Translations under genes and position numbers: made by a program
Assembly: GCF_010614725.1 (NCBI RefSeq)
Contig: NZ_JAAEHL010000002.1
Span: 434,001-498,000, forward strand
Reading direction: 5' to 3'
Length of the DNA stretch: 64,000 nt
DNA from: Flavobacterium ajazii
GTDB lineage: Bacteria > Bacteroidota > Bacteroidia > Flavobacteriales > Flavobacteriaceae
The notes under the pieces: generated by a model
Seen by the model: only the letters and a program-made list of their open reading frames with translations
Told to the model about the DNA's origin: nothing
The model's database searches: none
Shown: piece after piece, positions 35,139 to 44,681 of the stretch
Position numbering within the stretch: position 1 is the first letter of the stretch
Layout of the letters: every line of letters starts with the position of its first letter

Positions 35139-36476
35139 ATGAAACTTAAACATCAATTAGTTGGCATATTAACTCTGTTTGCTGTTATAAATGGAACGTA
35201 TGCGCAAAATACATTAACACTTGAAAAATGTATTGAAAAAGCTTTAGATCAAAGCTTACAGTTAAAGTCAGACAATTATGATTTAGAAAAAACAAAAGCT
35301 AGTATCGGTCAAGCATACAGCACACTATTACCTTCAATAAATGGTAGCGCATCCTATCAATATTATTTTGATGTTGCAACTTCTATATTACCATCTGAAT
35401 CTTTTGGCGGACAAGCGGGTTCTTATAGTGCTGTGCAATTTGGCGTCCCTCAAACAAAATCTGCAGGTATTACTTTAAATCAAACCGTTTTTAATGCTTC
35501 TTCTTTAATTGCTTTAAAAGCTGCAAAAGCTTATTTAAAACTGAATCACCTGCAAATACAAAGTAGCAAAGAAGAATTAATTTACAACATAACGGCTACG
35601 TATTACAACATTCAAACTATTGATAAGCAAATTGATTTAAGTAATAACAATTTAAATAATACTGAAAAGTTGTTAAAGTCAACACAAGACCAATATAAAG
35701 CAGGATTAGCTACGCAGACAGATGTTGATAGGTTGCTTGTGACTAGGGACAATAGTGCTGCAAGTGTTGAAAGTTCAAGAAACTCCAGAGAGAAATACTA
35801 CAATCTTTTAAAACTTTTAATGAATGTTTCCTTAAACGATTCGATACAGGTAGTTCCTTTCACTGATATAGAATTAGATGCTATTGCATTACAACAAGCT
35901 TCATTTAATGCAGAAAATAAAACCAACTATCTACAAATAGTTGAAAATAAAACCATAACTAATTTACAACGCAAAAACATAAGCTATGGTTATCTTCCTA
36001 CACTTTCAATGACAGGTAACCTAAGTTATTCAGGATATTATACTTCTTCTAATCCTTTAAAAAATCTTAATGATAAATGGTATCCCTCCTCATACATTGG
36101 ACTAAATTTAAGTGTTCCTGTTTTTGATGGATTTAGCAAAAAATTTCAAATAAAACAGAAAGATTTTGAACTTAAAAAACTAGACATACAAGCAGAACAA
36201 ACCATTTTGCAAAACAAGAAAGATGTTGCTGACGCTACGGCTGATCTAAACAGCAATTTTATTACCTACGAAAATCAAAAGAGAAACTTCGTATTAGCAC
36301 AAAAAGTGATGAAAGATATTGAAAGCCAATACCAAAATGGATTGGTTAAAGTAAGTGATTATATTAATTCAAATACTGAACTTCAATCGGCTCAAAATAA
36401 TTATATAACTGCAATAATTAATATTAAGCAAGCCCAATTAAATTTAAAGAAAGCACAAGGAGAATTGATTAATTAA
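35139..36476 (+). CDS. TolC-family outer-membrane efflux protein, pump-linked
   Basis: The 445-residue protein has a Sec signal (ending NGTYAQ) and two TolC repeats: NTLTLEKCIEKALDQSLQLKSDNYDLEKTKASIGQAYSTLLPSI and a later YQNGLVKVSDYINSNTELQSAQNNYITAIINIKQAQLNLKKAQGEL. It forms the outer-membrane channel of the tripartite pump whose adaptor and RND permease genes follow at 25- and 10-base gaps. Confidence 0.93.
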   Translation: MKLKHQLVGILTLFAVINGTYAQNTLTLEKCIEKALDQSLQLKSDNYDLEKTKASIGQAYSTLLPSINGSASYQYYFDVATSILPSESFGGQAGSYSAVQFGVPQTKSAGITLNQTVFNASSLIALKAAKAYLKLNHLQIQSSKEELIYNITATYYNIQTIDKQIDLSNNNLNNTEKLLKSTQDQYKAGLATQTDVDRLLVTRDNSAASVESSRNSREKYYNLLKLLMNVSLNDSIQVVPFTDIELDAIALQQASFNAENKTNYLQIVENKTITNLQRKNISYGYLPTLSMTGNLSYSGYYTSSNPLKNLNDKWYPSSYIGLNLSVPVFDGFSKKFQIKQKDFELKKLDIQAEQTILQNKKDVADATADLNSNFITYENQKRNFVLAQKVMKDIESQYQNGLVKVSDYINSNTELQSAQNNYITAIINIKQAQLNLKKAQGELIN

Positions 36477-36501
36477 AAGTTAAAACTAATTTATAGAAAA
36501 T

Positions 36502-37557
36502 ATGAAAAAGAATACAAACGTAATACTTATCGTTCTTACGGTAACTGTAGCAATGACATTAATTGCATTTAAGTTAAATTCAAATAAAGAAGAGCAAAAA
36601 GCAAGAGTTTATCAACCTGATTCAAGTACTAAAGCAATAATTCAGGCTGAAAAAGTAAAAGAAAGTGGCTTTATTGAAACCGCTCCATTTGTTGGTTCTT
36701 TTATTCCAAGCAGAAAAGTTACTATTTCAACCGAAACTTCTGGTAAAGTAATAGCTGTTTTTATTAAGGAAGGTTCTACTGTAGGTACAGGTACAATAAT
36801 TGCTCGTCTGGATGACGGAGTATTGCAAGCACAATTACGCTCTGCAAGGGCCAGTTTTAACCTTGCATCAAACACATTAGATAGATATGAAGCAGCCCCT
36901 TCAGGAGTTACTCAGTTACAAATTGAAAATGCTAAAGCTCAAAAATTAACTAATCAAGCCCAAATTGATCAATTAATTAAACAAATAAGTTTTTGTGTTA
37001 TCAGATCTCCTTTCTCTGGGGTAATTTCTTCAAAAAATATTGAATTAGGGGCTATCGTATCTATAGGCACACCATTGGCTACACTGATAGATATAAACAG
37101 TTTGGAGCTAGAAATAAATGTACCTGAAAGACATCTTTCTAAGTTTAAAGACAATATGAATTTAAAAGTCAAATCTGACGTCTATTCTGATGCAATTTTT
37201 AATGGGAAGGTTAACTTTATTGGAAGTCAGGCTGATGAATCTCATAATTACACAGTAAAAATTTTAGTTTCTAACAATAATAAAACACCTTTAAAAGCAG
37301 GAATGTATGGCAATGTTACAGTTAATAATTCAGTAACAAACGAAGCAATAAGTATTCCACGATCTGCGCTTACTGGCGACTCCTCAAACCCAAAAATTTA
37401 TGTAGTAGAAAATGGCGTAGCCAATTTAAGAAATATCAAAGTAGGATTTAGTAATGAAACATCTGTACAGGTAATAAGTGGTCTTGCACAAGGAGAAACC
37501 GTTGTAACTGGCGGAATAGTAAATCTTACAAATGGTTCTAAAGTAGAAATTAAATAA
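36502..37557 (+). CDS. RND efflux periplasmic adaptor (HlyD/AcrA family)
   Basis: The 351-residue protein has an N-terminal membrane anchor (about 7-25), a split lipoyl domain (GKVIAVFIKEGSTVGTGTIIARLDD and SPFSGVISSKNIELGAIVSIGTPLATLID), a short helical hairpin of only ~60 residues, a beta-barrel domain and a membrane-proximal domain. It bridges the RND permease and TolC. Gene order tolC, adaptor, permease supports one operon. Confidence 0.93.
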   Translation: MKKNTNVILIVLTVTVAMTLIAFKLNSNKEEQKARVYQPDSSTKAIIQAEKVKESGFIETAPFVGSFIPSRKVTISTETSGKVIAVFIKEGSTVGTGTIIARLDDGVLQAQLRSARASFNLASNTLDRYEAAPSGVTQLQIENAKAQKLTNQAQIDQLIKQISFCVIRSPFSGVISSKNIELGAIVSIGTPLATLIDINSLELEINVPERHLSKFKDNMNLKVKSDVYSDAIFNGKVNFIGSQADESHNYTVKILVSNNNKTPLKAGMYGNVTVNNSVTNEAISIPRSALTGDSSNPKIYVVENGVANLRNIKVGFSNETSVQVISGLAQGETVVTGGIVNLTNGSKVEIK

Positions 37558-37567
37558 ACAAATAATC

Positions 37568-40500
37568 ATGAGTTTAACAGAAATCGCAATAAAAAGACCT
37601 TCTTTAATCATTGTTATATTTGCAATTTTAATTGGAGGCGGGCTGTTTTCATATAGTCTTTTGAGTTATGAACTTTTGCCAGATATGAGTCAGCCAACTT
37701 TGTCAGTAATGACAAGTTACCCTGGTGCTTCTCCCTCAAATGTAGAACAAACTGTTTCTAAAAAAATTGAGGATGTTATTAGTGGGATTGATGGTATAAA
37801 AAGTATTTCAACCCAGTCTATGGAAAGTACTTCAATAATCACAGCTGAGTTTAATACTGATGTAGATATTGATGAAAAACAACAAGATGTACAGCGCAAA
37901 ATAAATAATATTATGAGTGATTTACCATCTGAAGTAAAAACTCCCAGTATTAGTAAAATATCTCCCAGTGATCAACCTATTATTCAACTTACAGTAACTT
38001 CAAATTTATCAAATTCAAAATTTTATGATATTATAAAAGATGAAATCAAACCACAAATTCAACAAATCGCCGGAATTGGAGAAATTACTTTGATTGGAGG
38101 ACAAGAACGTGAAATTCAAGTGAATATTGACAGAAATAAACTAGACTATTATGGCTTATCACTATTAAATATCACACAAGCAATAAATAATGCCAACGTT
38201 GAATTCCCAACTGGTAAAGTTAAATCTGAAGATACTGGGCAAATGACTGTTAGATTAACAGGTAAATTCAATTCAGTAGAACAGTTGAATGATTTAACAA
38301 TTGCATTACCAGCTTCTGGAAGCCCTATTAAATTGAGTGAGGTTGCAATAGTAGCTGACATTACAAAAGCTCCATCATCTATTTTTAGATATAATGGACA
38401 AAATGGAATTGGTCTATTAATTAAAAAACAAGGCGATGCAAATGCAGTTGCAATTAGTGAGCAGGTTAAAGAAAAAATAAAATTGCTCGAAAACAAATAC
38501 CAAAAAGAGAATGTAAAATTTATTACTGCAGATGACACGGCAGATTATACTCTGGATGCTGCTGATGGAGTTATTCACGATTTACTTATTGCCATTCTTT
38601 TGGTATCCGCAATTATGCTTTTGTTTTTGCATAGTATCAGAGATTCTTTAATTGTATTGGTTGCAATCCCAACCTCATTAATAGCAACTTTTATAGCTAT
38701 GTATATGTTTGGATATACATTAAATTTAATGACTCTTTTAGCATTATCACTTGTAATTGGGATTCTGGTAGATGATAGTATAGTGGTTTTAGAAAACATT
38801 CACCATCATCTATTAATGGGTAAAGACAAAAAAACAGCTGCCCTTGATGGTCGTAATGAAATTGGATTCTCAGCAATGGCAATTACAATGGTCGATGTAG
38901 TAGTATTTACACCATTGGCGATTTTAGATGGTATTATTGGTGATTTAATGCGTCAATATTCATTAACAATTGTCATTTCTACATTAATGAGTTTATTTGT
39001 TTGTTATACATTAACTCCTTGGTTGGCTTCTCGATATGGAAAAATAACAATTTTAAATAAAGACAATTTTTTTCATAGATTCCTTATCTATTTTGAAAAC
39101 GGCTTAAACTCATTTACGAATTGGTATGCTGGCTCATTAAAATGGGTATTGAAGCATAAAATTGCTTTTTCTGTTTTCATAGTTTCACTATTTGTAGCTA
39201 CTGCGATGGTATTAAATATGGGAGTTATAGGTAGTGAGTTTGTTGCTCAAACAGATAAAGGGCAATTTAGATTGGCTTTGGAATTTGATAAAAACACCAC
39301 TGTCATCCAAAATAATATTAGAAGTAATGAAATAGAAAACTATTTGCGTCAACAAGCTGATATAACCACTGTTTTTAGTAACGTAGCTGGTAGTAGCACT
39401 TCATCTTTAGTTGCAGGTGTTGGATCTGATTATAAAACAGAACTTACAGTAACATTAGTTGATAAGCTTCAAAGAACTCAACCTACAGAAGAACTTATGC
39501 TGAAATATGCTCAAACAATCGCTAAAAAATTTGCTGGTGTAAAAGTAAATCCGACAATGGTTAGTATGGTAAACGGTGGAGAACCAATTCAAATAATTTT
39601 GAGCGGAGAAAATACAACACTATTAATGAGAGAAGCGAATGATTTAAAAAACAGAATCAGCATTTTACCAGGTGCAATAAACACAAAACTGAGTGTTGAA
39701 GAAGGAAACCCCGAAGTAGAAGTAAATATAGATAGGGAAAAAATGGGTCTTCTTGGGTTAAATATCAATACGGTAGGTGCAACACTTCAAAATGCCTATG
39801 CCGGTAATGATGATGCTAAATTTCGTGTAGGTAACTCAGAATATGATATAAACGTAAAGTTTGATGATTTTGATAAAAAGAGTGTCGAAGACGTTAAAAA
39901 TCTCACTTTGACAAATTCTTCGGGCAAAGCCATAAAACTATCTCAATTTGCAGAAATAACTCAGGGAAGTGGTCCAAGCGTTTTGGAACGTAAAGACAGA
40001 AGAACTTCAGTTACTGTAAAAAGTGATGTATTAGGCATTACTTCGGGAGATTTAGTAGAAATCATTAAAAAATCGCTTGTAGAAAAACCATTGTCAAAAA
40101 ATATAGATATTAAATGGAGTGGAGATGCCGAACGCCAAGGAGATTCCTTTGGTTCTCTGGGAATTGCAATTCTTGCTGCTATTATCCTAATGTATTTAGT
40201 AATGGTAGCCTTATACGATAATTTTGTATATCCATTTGTAGTTCTTTTTTCAATTCCGGTTGCATTTGTGGGTGTGTTTTTACTATTGGCACTCACCAAA
40301 TCGTCAATGAGTATATTCACAATGTTAGGTATGATTATGCTTTTAGGGCTGGTTGCCAAAAATGCTATCCTTATCGTTGATTTTGCCAATCAAAAGAAAG
40401 CACAAGGAATATCCACATGGACAGCACTTATTGAAGCCGGAAAAGGCAGATTACGTCCTATTTTAATGACAACAATAGCAATGGTTATAGGTATGCTGCC

Positions 40501-40708
40501 TATTGCTTTGTCCAGCTCTTCTGGCTCCGAATGGAAAAATTCACTTGCATGGGTAATCATAGGAGGGCTTTCAACAAGTTTGTGTCTGACTATTTTTATT
40601 GTTCCAATGATATATTACTCTATTGACAGATTCAACTATAAATGGAAAAAATGGTTTCCGGAAAAAGAAACTACATCACAGCAAATTACCGCAACTACAC
40701 ACCACTAA
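37568..40708 (+). CDS. RND efflux permease (HAE1/AcrB-type)
   Basis: The 1046-residue inner-membrane proton/drug antiporter has the full RND layout: TM1 (about 12-30), a large porter domain, TM2-6, a second periplasmic domain and TM7-12. The proton-relay Asp pair is in LVIGILVDDSIVVLENI near residue 400. The start EIAIKRPSLIIVIFAILIGGG and the LPDMSQPTLSVMTSYPGASP strand are typical of multidrug, not heavy-metal, pumps. The hydrolase gene downstream suggests a phenolic substrate; that is inference. Confidence 0.95.
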   Translation: MSLTEIAIKRPSLIIVIFAILIGGGLFSYSLLSYELLPDMSQPTLSVMTSYPGASPSNVEQTVSKKIEDVISGIDGIKSISTQSMESTSIITAEFNTDVDIDEKQQDVQRKINNIMSDLPSEVKTPSISKISPSDQPIIQLTVTSNLSNSKFYDIIKDEIKPQIQQIAGIGEITLIGGQEREIQVNIDRNKLDYYGLSLLNITQAINNANVEFPTGKVKSEDTGQMTVRLTGKFNSVEQLNDLTIALPASGSPIKLSEVAIVADITKAPSSIFRYNGQNGIGLLIKKQGDANAVAISEQVKEKIKLLENKYQKENVKFITADDTADYTLDAADGVIHDLLIAILLVSAIMLLFLHSIRDSLIVLVAIPTSLIATFIAMYMFGYTLNLMTLLALSLVIGILVDDSIVVLENIHHHLLMGKDKKTAALDGRNEIGFSAMAITMVDVVVFTPLAILDGIIGDLMRQYSLTIVISTLMSLFVCYTLTPWLASRYGKITILNKDNFFHRFLIYFENGLNSFTNWYAGSLKWVLKHKIAFSVFIVSLFVATAMVLNMGVIGSEFVAQTDKGQFRLALEFDKNTTVIQNNIRSNEIENYLRQQADITTVFSNVAGSSTSSLVAGVGSDYKTELTVTLVDKLQRTQPTEELMLKYAQTIAKKFAGVKVNPTMVSMVNGGEPIQIILSGENTTLLMREANDLKNRISILPGAINTKLSVEEGNPEVEVNIDREKMGLLGLNINTVGATLQNAYAGNDDAKFRVGNSEYDINVKFDDFDKKSVEDVKNLTLTNSSGKAIKLSQFAEITQGSGPSVLERKDRRTSVTVKSDVLGITSGDLVEIIKKSLVEKPLSKNIDIKWSGDAERQGDSFGSLGIAILAAIILMYLVMVALYDNFVYPFVVLFSIPVAFVGVFLLLALTKSSMSIFTMLGMIMLLGLVAKNAILIVDFANQKKAQGISTWTALIEAGKGRLRPILMTTIAMVIGMLPIALSSSSGSEWKNSLAWVIIGGLSTSLCLTIFIVPMIYYSIDRFNYKWKKWFPEKETTSQQITATTHH

Positions 40709-40830
40709 TCTGTTATAAATCCCCCATTTATATAGGAGATTTATAAAAAAAGAAAAGAATAAACAAGTAGGATTCGTAGTTAGTCGATATAAAAAACACC
40801 TCATTCAATTTAACCTAAAAACAAGAATAA

Positions 40831-41685
40831 ATGTTAAAAAAAATCATTAATCTGGTAAAAATGGGCAAAAATGTATTAGATGCCCGTATTGAAATAAAAC
40901 ATCAACTTTCTAAAAAAGAGAAAGTAACTACACTTAGTGGCAAAGTGGTTTCCGCTCAAATTCTTTCTCAGGAAGAAAAAGGAAAACGTTTAGCCAGGTA
41001 TTTTGAGATACCTATGGCAAAACCCAGACAGGAGCATATAGATATACTTGCCAAAGGTCCTATTGATCCATCATTAGCTTTGCCGTTTGAGCGTTTGAAT
41101 GATTTACTGAAACCCGGTTATCTCGATTCTGAAATTGGCTATTGTGTTTTCCCTAATGGAGATGGATACTTGTCTTCTATTGTTCAAATGCCAAATGTTA
41201 CTGCCAATATGCTAGATTGGTGGTTTTGCTGGCATCCGTTAGACAGTTTGAGGTATAAGGTCTGGAACCCAAAGGCTCATTACAGTGTGGTTGTAGATGA
41301 TGTAAACCGTAATCACCTGCTCAATACAGATATTCCCATGCATGAAAGACCCTGGGGAACTAAAAATGTCGTAAACGAAGATATTGGTGTTGGTCCTATG
41401 AAAATCGAAATAGGGTTTATTTCTCCATTTGATATGGGGTTTGACAAGGAAAGGTTTTATCAGGGAGCAGAAACGGCTTTTTGTGGTGATACAGATAATA
41501 AAATGGTTCATATAGCCAGAAAACTAGAAGGAGGTGGCATAGAGTTAAGAAGCCGTTTTTGGAGTCAAACACCAGTCCCCGTAAATATATTGAAAGAGCT
41601 GGCCTTTCACAATTTAGAAGAATATACCCATCTGGCCAATATACTACCAGCTTTATATGAAGAGTTTGGTCCCGAAACAAATTAA
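40831..41685 (+). CDS. 2,4-diacetylphloroglucinol hydrolase (PhlG)-family protein
   Basis: The 284-residue protein matches the DAPG hydrolase fold. After GYLDSEIGYCVFPNGDGYLS comes MLDWWFCWHPLDSLRYKVWNPKAHY, in which H135 corresponds to a zinc ligand of PhlG, and HNLEEY near the end gives the H260xxxE264 ligand pair. PhlG cleaves a C-C bond of 2,4-diacetylphloroglucinol, a Pseudomonas antibiotic, to monoacetylphloroglucinol and acetate; relatives act on phloretin-type acyl phenols. Here the gene follows an RND pump by 122 bases, so pump and enzyme may form a resistance set. Family membership is well supported; the substrate is not proven. Confidence 0.82.
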   Translation: MLKKIINLVKMGKNVLDARIEIKHQLSKKEKVTTLSGKVVSAQILSQEEKGKRLARYFEIPMAKPRQEHIDILAKGPIDPSLALPFERLNDLLKPGYLDSEIGYCVFPNGDGYLSSIVQMPNVTANMLDWWFCWHPLDSLRYKVWNPKAHYSVVVDDVNRNHLLNTDIPMHERPWGTKNVVNEDIGVGPMKIEIGFISPFDMGFDKERFYQGAETAFCGDTDNKMVHIARKLEGGGIELRSRFWSQTPVPVNILKELAFHNLEEYTHLANILPALYEEFGPETN

Positions 41686-41729
41686 TAAGTCATCCATAAA
41701 TCATTTTCTAAATTCTAAACAGTATCATC

Positions 41730-42269
41730 ATGACAAAAATTAAAATAACAGTGGCGATATTACTTTTATCGTTAACATGTCTGGCTGTTACTAAAGCCAT
41801 CGGGTGGAAAATAGCTGAAGGGGGTATTGTTAAATTTTCCGGAGACGATATAGACGGAAAGTTTGAAAAATTTTCCGGAACGATAAATTTTGACGCAACA
41901 GATTTGCAAAATTCTAACTTCTCGGTAAATGTAGAAGTCAATTCAATTGCTACTGGAAACTGGATTAAAAATAAGATCGCCAAAGGAGAAAAATGGTTTG
42001 GCACCGACATGTATCCAACTATCAACTTTGTTTCTGGTGAAATTACCAAAACCGATACAGGTTATTTGACAAAGGGCAATTTAACGATGCATGGAATTAC
42101 GAAGAAAATTGAAATTCCATTCACTTTTTCCAACAATGTTTTTAAAGGAAAATTTAGCGTAAACAGGGTTGATTATAAGGTGGGCAATTTAGAAGGGATG
42201 TCAAAAAAGGTAGGCAATAAAATTAATATAGAATTTTCAGTTCCGGTAAAAAGAAAGTTTTTGTATTAA
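41730..42269 (+). CDS. YceI-family lipid-binding protein
   Basis: The 179-residue protein has a signal peptide (AILLLSLTCLAVTKA) and the YceI lipocalin-like barrel: GKFEKFSGTINFDATDLQNSNFSVNVEVNSIATG, the KGEKWFGTDMYPTINFVS block and a final KVGNKINIEFSVP. YceI proteins bind isoprenoid-type lipids in the periplasm. It lies 44 bases after the hydrolase gene. Confidence 0.9.
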   Translation: MTKIKITVAILLLSLTCLAVTKAIGWKIAEGGIVKFSGDDIDGKFEKFSGTINFDATDLQNSNFSVNVEVNSIATGNWIKNKIAKGEKWFGTDMYPTINFVSGEITKTDTGYLTKGNLTMHGITKKIEIPFTFSNNVFKGKFSVNRVDYKVGNLEGMSKKVGNKINIEFSVPVKRKFLY

Positions 42270-42322
42270 CTCATACCCGGTTATTCATTTCATAGGGTTA
42301 ACAATAAAAAAATATAATAGAT

Positions 42323-42700
42323 ATGTTAGCAAAAAAAATTATGCTTGCAATTAGTGTTTTGTCACTAATGTGTTTTCAGACAATTAATCAGGATTCTAAA
42401 ATCTTAATTGGCAAATGGAAAGGGGAAAAAGATCCGAAACTTTCTGTTGAATTTTATTTGGGTAGTGATGGTGCCTATTATGGAAAGATAAGTGATCCAA
42501 CAGATAAATATTATGGGAAAACCATTTTTAAAAAAATGGTTTATGATCAGGATGAAAATTTTTTTTCAGGTATTCTGAATCCAGCCGACAAAGACATTAC
42601 ACTCGATGTAACTATAAAAATTGAAAACAGTAATAGGATAAAAGTTGTTGCTAAAAAATTCCTGATGACTAGAGTAATTACCTGTTTAAAAGTTAAATGA
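42323..42700 (+). CDS. DUF2147-family protein, copy 2
   Basis: The 125-residue protein is a close paralogue of the product at 32428. It has the same signal (SLMCFQTINQ), the same FYLGSDGAYYGKI, FKKMVY and SGILNPADKDITLD blocks, and the same end. The DNA is also visibly similar, which points to a fairly recent duplication. Function is unknown. It is followed after nine bases by a TetR gene. Confidence 0.85.
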   Translation: MLAKKIMLAISVLSLMCFQTINQDSKILIGKWKGEKDPKLSVEFYLGSDGAYYGKISDPTDKYYGKTIFKKMVYDQDENFFSGILNPADKDITLDVTIKIENSNRIKVVAKKFLMTRVITCLKVK

Positions 42701-42709
42701 TAATGAAGT

Positions 42710-43330
42710 ATGACACATAGTCATTTTGATATAGATAAAATAATACTAACAAAGGCAGGTGAATTATTTGCCAGGGAGGGAATAAAAGCAATTTCAATGG
42801 ATATGATTGCTGCTGAGTGTAAAATTTCAAAAAAAACCATCTATAAGAATTTTGAAACAAAAGAATTCCTAATACATAAAATTGTTTTAACGACTTTCTT
42901 TGAAAACACTTTAGGATTTGAAAAATTAAATTATACAGAAAATATTTTTGAAAGTATAGAATTTATATTCAATGCCATCGAAAAAATTTATTCGGTACTT
43001 ACTCCAAAATTTATTCTTGAAACAAAATCTAATTTCAGGAATATTTATGATTTAATAACTCATTTTGAAATGATTACTTTAAAAAGTAATATACAAAAAA
43101 TAATTTACAAAGGTCGTTCTCAAAACATTTTCAACGATGTACCGGATGAAAATTTTTCAATTGAAATATTTTTCAACTTTTTACATAATCTAATGAATGA
43201 ATCTGGATCATCTTTATGCATACACGATCAAATTAAATGTATCAATAATTATTTCCTGTACAGTTTACTAAGCCCTAAAGGATTGCAAATTCAAATAAAG
43301 TCTTTTAAAAACGACATTGACAACAAATAA
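42710..43330 (+). CDS. TetR/AcrR-family regulator, second copy
   Basis: The 206-residue protein has a TetR helix-turn-helix at about residues 9-55: KIILTKAGELFAREGIKAISMDMIAAECKISKKTIYKNFETKEFLI. An unrelated helical C-terminal domain follows. It begins nine bases after the DUF2147 copy, so it probably belongs to that transcript and may regulate it or the hydrolase genes. Confidence 0.88.
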   Translation: MTHSHFDIDKIILTKAGELFAREGIKAISMDMIAAECKISKKTIYKNFETKEFLIHKIVLTTFFENTLGFEKLNYTENIFESIEFIFNAIEKIYSVLTPKFILETKSNFRNIYDLITHFEMITLKSNIQKIIYKGRSQNIFNDVPDENFSIEIFFNFLHNLMNESGSSLCIHDQIKCINNYFLYSLLSPKGLQIQIKSFKNDIDNK

Positions 43331-43445
43331 TTATACAATCTTAGTAGTTGAAATTGTGCAAAATTCAAATTCAATGAAATTAGAAAGAATGCAGTAAAAA
43401 ATAAAATATCTGAAGTAAAAAGATAAAGAAATAATTCAATAAAAT

Positions 43446-44279
43446 ATGGACGTTTTTAAAACAAAATTTTTAACTATAACTTTTGTCGTTTGTATATTTT
43501 TTTATGCAAATGCACAGAATAATGACTCCATTAATAAATCAAAAGCAACCAAAATTTTTTTAAGCCAGCCTAATTTTAGTATGTATAAAGACAATTATTT
43601 CATAACAGGCACAGCATTTAAAGAGAACCCAACGATAAATAATTCAGATGCTAAATTTCAAATTAGTTTTAAATATAGAATAGATGAAAAACCTGTGTTT
43701 GATAATGTTTATGCATATTTAACCTATACCCAAAAGTCTTTTTGGGATATTTACCAAAAGTCAAGCCCATTCGGTGATATAAATTTTAATCCAGGAATTG
43801 GATTAATTAAACCTTATATGAACAAAAAAGGGAGATTAGGATATTATTCCATAATGTTGGAACACGAATCCAACGGAAAAGACAGTATTTATTCCCGAAG
43901 TTGGAATTTTATATCACTAAATTGGAGTGCTGAAATTAACTCCAGGTTACTTATTGAAACAAAGGCTGTAATTCCGTTTAGTTATAAAACTGATAATCCG
44001 GATTTATTTAAGTATATCGGATATGGGGATATAGGATTTACTTATATATTTTTTCCTCAAAAACTGTATGCTAAAATTATTTTAAAGAAGGGAACTTCAT
44101 GGGACTGGAAAGGTTCAATTGAAACACAATTGTTTTTCAAGCCAGTTCAATCTTCAAATTTATATATAATGTTACAGGGATTTCACGGATATGGCGAAAA
44201 TCTTTTAGAGTATAATAAAGAAGTAAATATGATGAGAATAGGAATTGTTATCAAACCAACTTTTATGAATTTCTTTTAA
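43446..44279 (+). CDS. outer-membrane phospholipase A (OMPLA family)
   Basis: The 277-residue protein has a signal peptide (ending YANAQ) and a beta-barrel pattern ending in aromatic residues. The OMPLA motifs are present: YTQKSFWD at about 94-101, the catalytic EHESNGKD with H140 and S142, and SRSWN with N154, giving the Ser-His-Asn triad. The enzyme hydrolyses phospholipids that reach the outer leaflet when the outer membrane is disturbed, which fits a cargo of envelope stress and efflux genes. Confidence 0.9.
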   Translation: MDVFKTKFLTITFVVCIFFYANAQNNDSINKSKATKIFLSQPNFSMYKDNYFITGTAFKENPTINNSDAKFQISFKYRIDEKPVFDNVYAYLTYTQKSFWDIYQKSSPFGDINFNPGIGLIKPYMNKKGRLGYYSIMLEHESNGKDSIYSRSWNFISLNWSAEINSRLLIETKAVIPFSYKTDNPDLFKYIGYGDIGFTYIFFPQKLYAKIILKKGTSWDWKGSIETQLFFKPVQSSNLYIMLQGFHGYGENLLEYNKEVNMMRIGIVIKPTFMNFF

Positions 44280-44363
44280 AATTTTTCAAATAGCACCTGC
44301 ATAAGTATGAAATCTAAATAAGATTAATTATCAAAGTTATAAACCCAAAATCACCCGGTAATT

Positions 44364-44681
44364 ATGGCAATAATAAAAAATGAACGTTTAGGAAATATAG
44401 GGTACTGCTCAGACAAACAAGGCGTATTAACGAATTTTATATTCGAAATTTTATCAGTAGAATACAAGGATAATTTGTATGGATATTTCAGTATAAAAGT
44501 AACAAACGATAATTTAAAGTTTATTGTTATCAATAATCTTAGTATTTGTGGTTCTTCTTCCACGACTTTTCAGACAAGATTATTAGAAGAAGGTTTTTAC
44601 TTATGCTATCCGGCTTTAAACCACAAAAACATACTTGACATATTCAGTTTTGAATTTGACTTATTTAAAAGAAGGTCATAG
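44364..44681 (+). CDS. small hypothetical protein upstream of rteC-like gene
   Basis: The 105-residue soluble protein has strands such as FIFEILSVEYKDNLYGYFSIKV and a Cys/Ser segment SICGSSSTTFQTRLLEEGFY. I do not recognise a family. Its stop codon overlaps the GTG start of the RteC-like gene by one base, so the two are translationally coupled and probably form one regulatory unit of the island. Confidence 0.6.
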   Translation: MAIIKNERLGNIGYCSDKQGVLTNFIFEILSVEYKDNLYGYFSIKVTNDNLKFIVINNLSICGSSSTTFQTRLLEEGFYLCYPALNHKNILDIFSFEFDLFKRRS

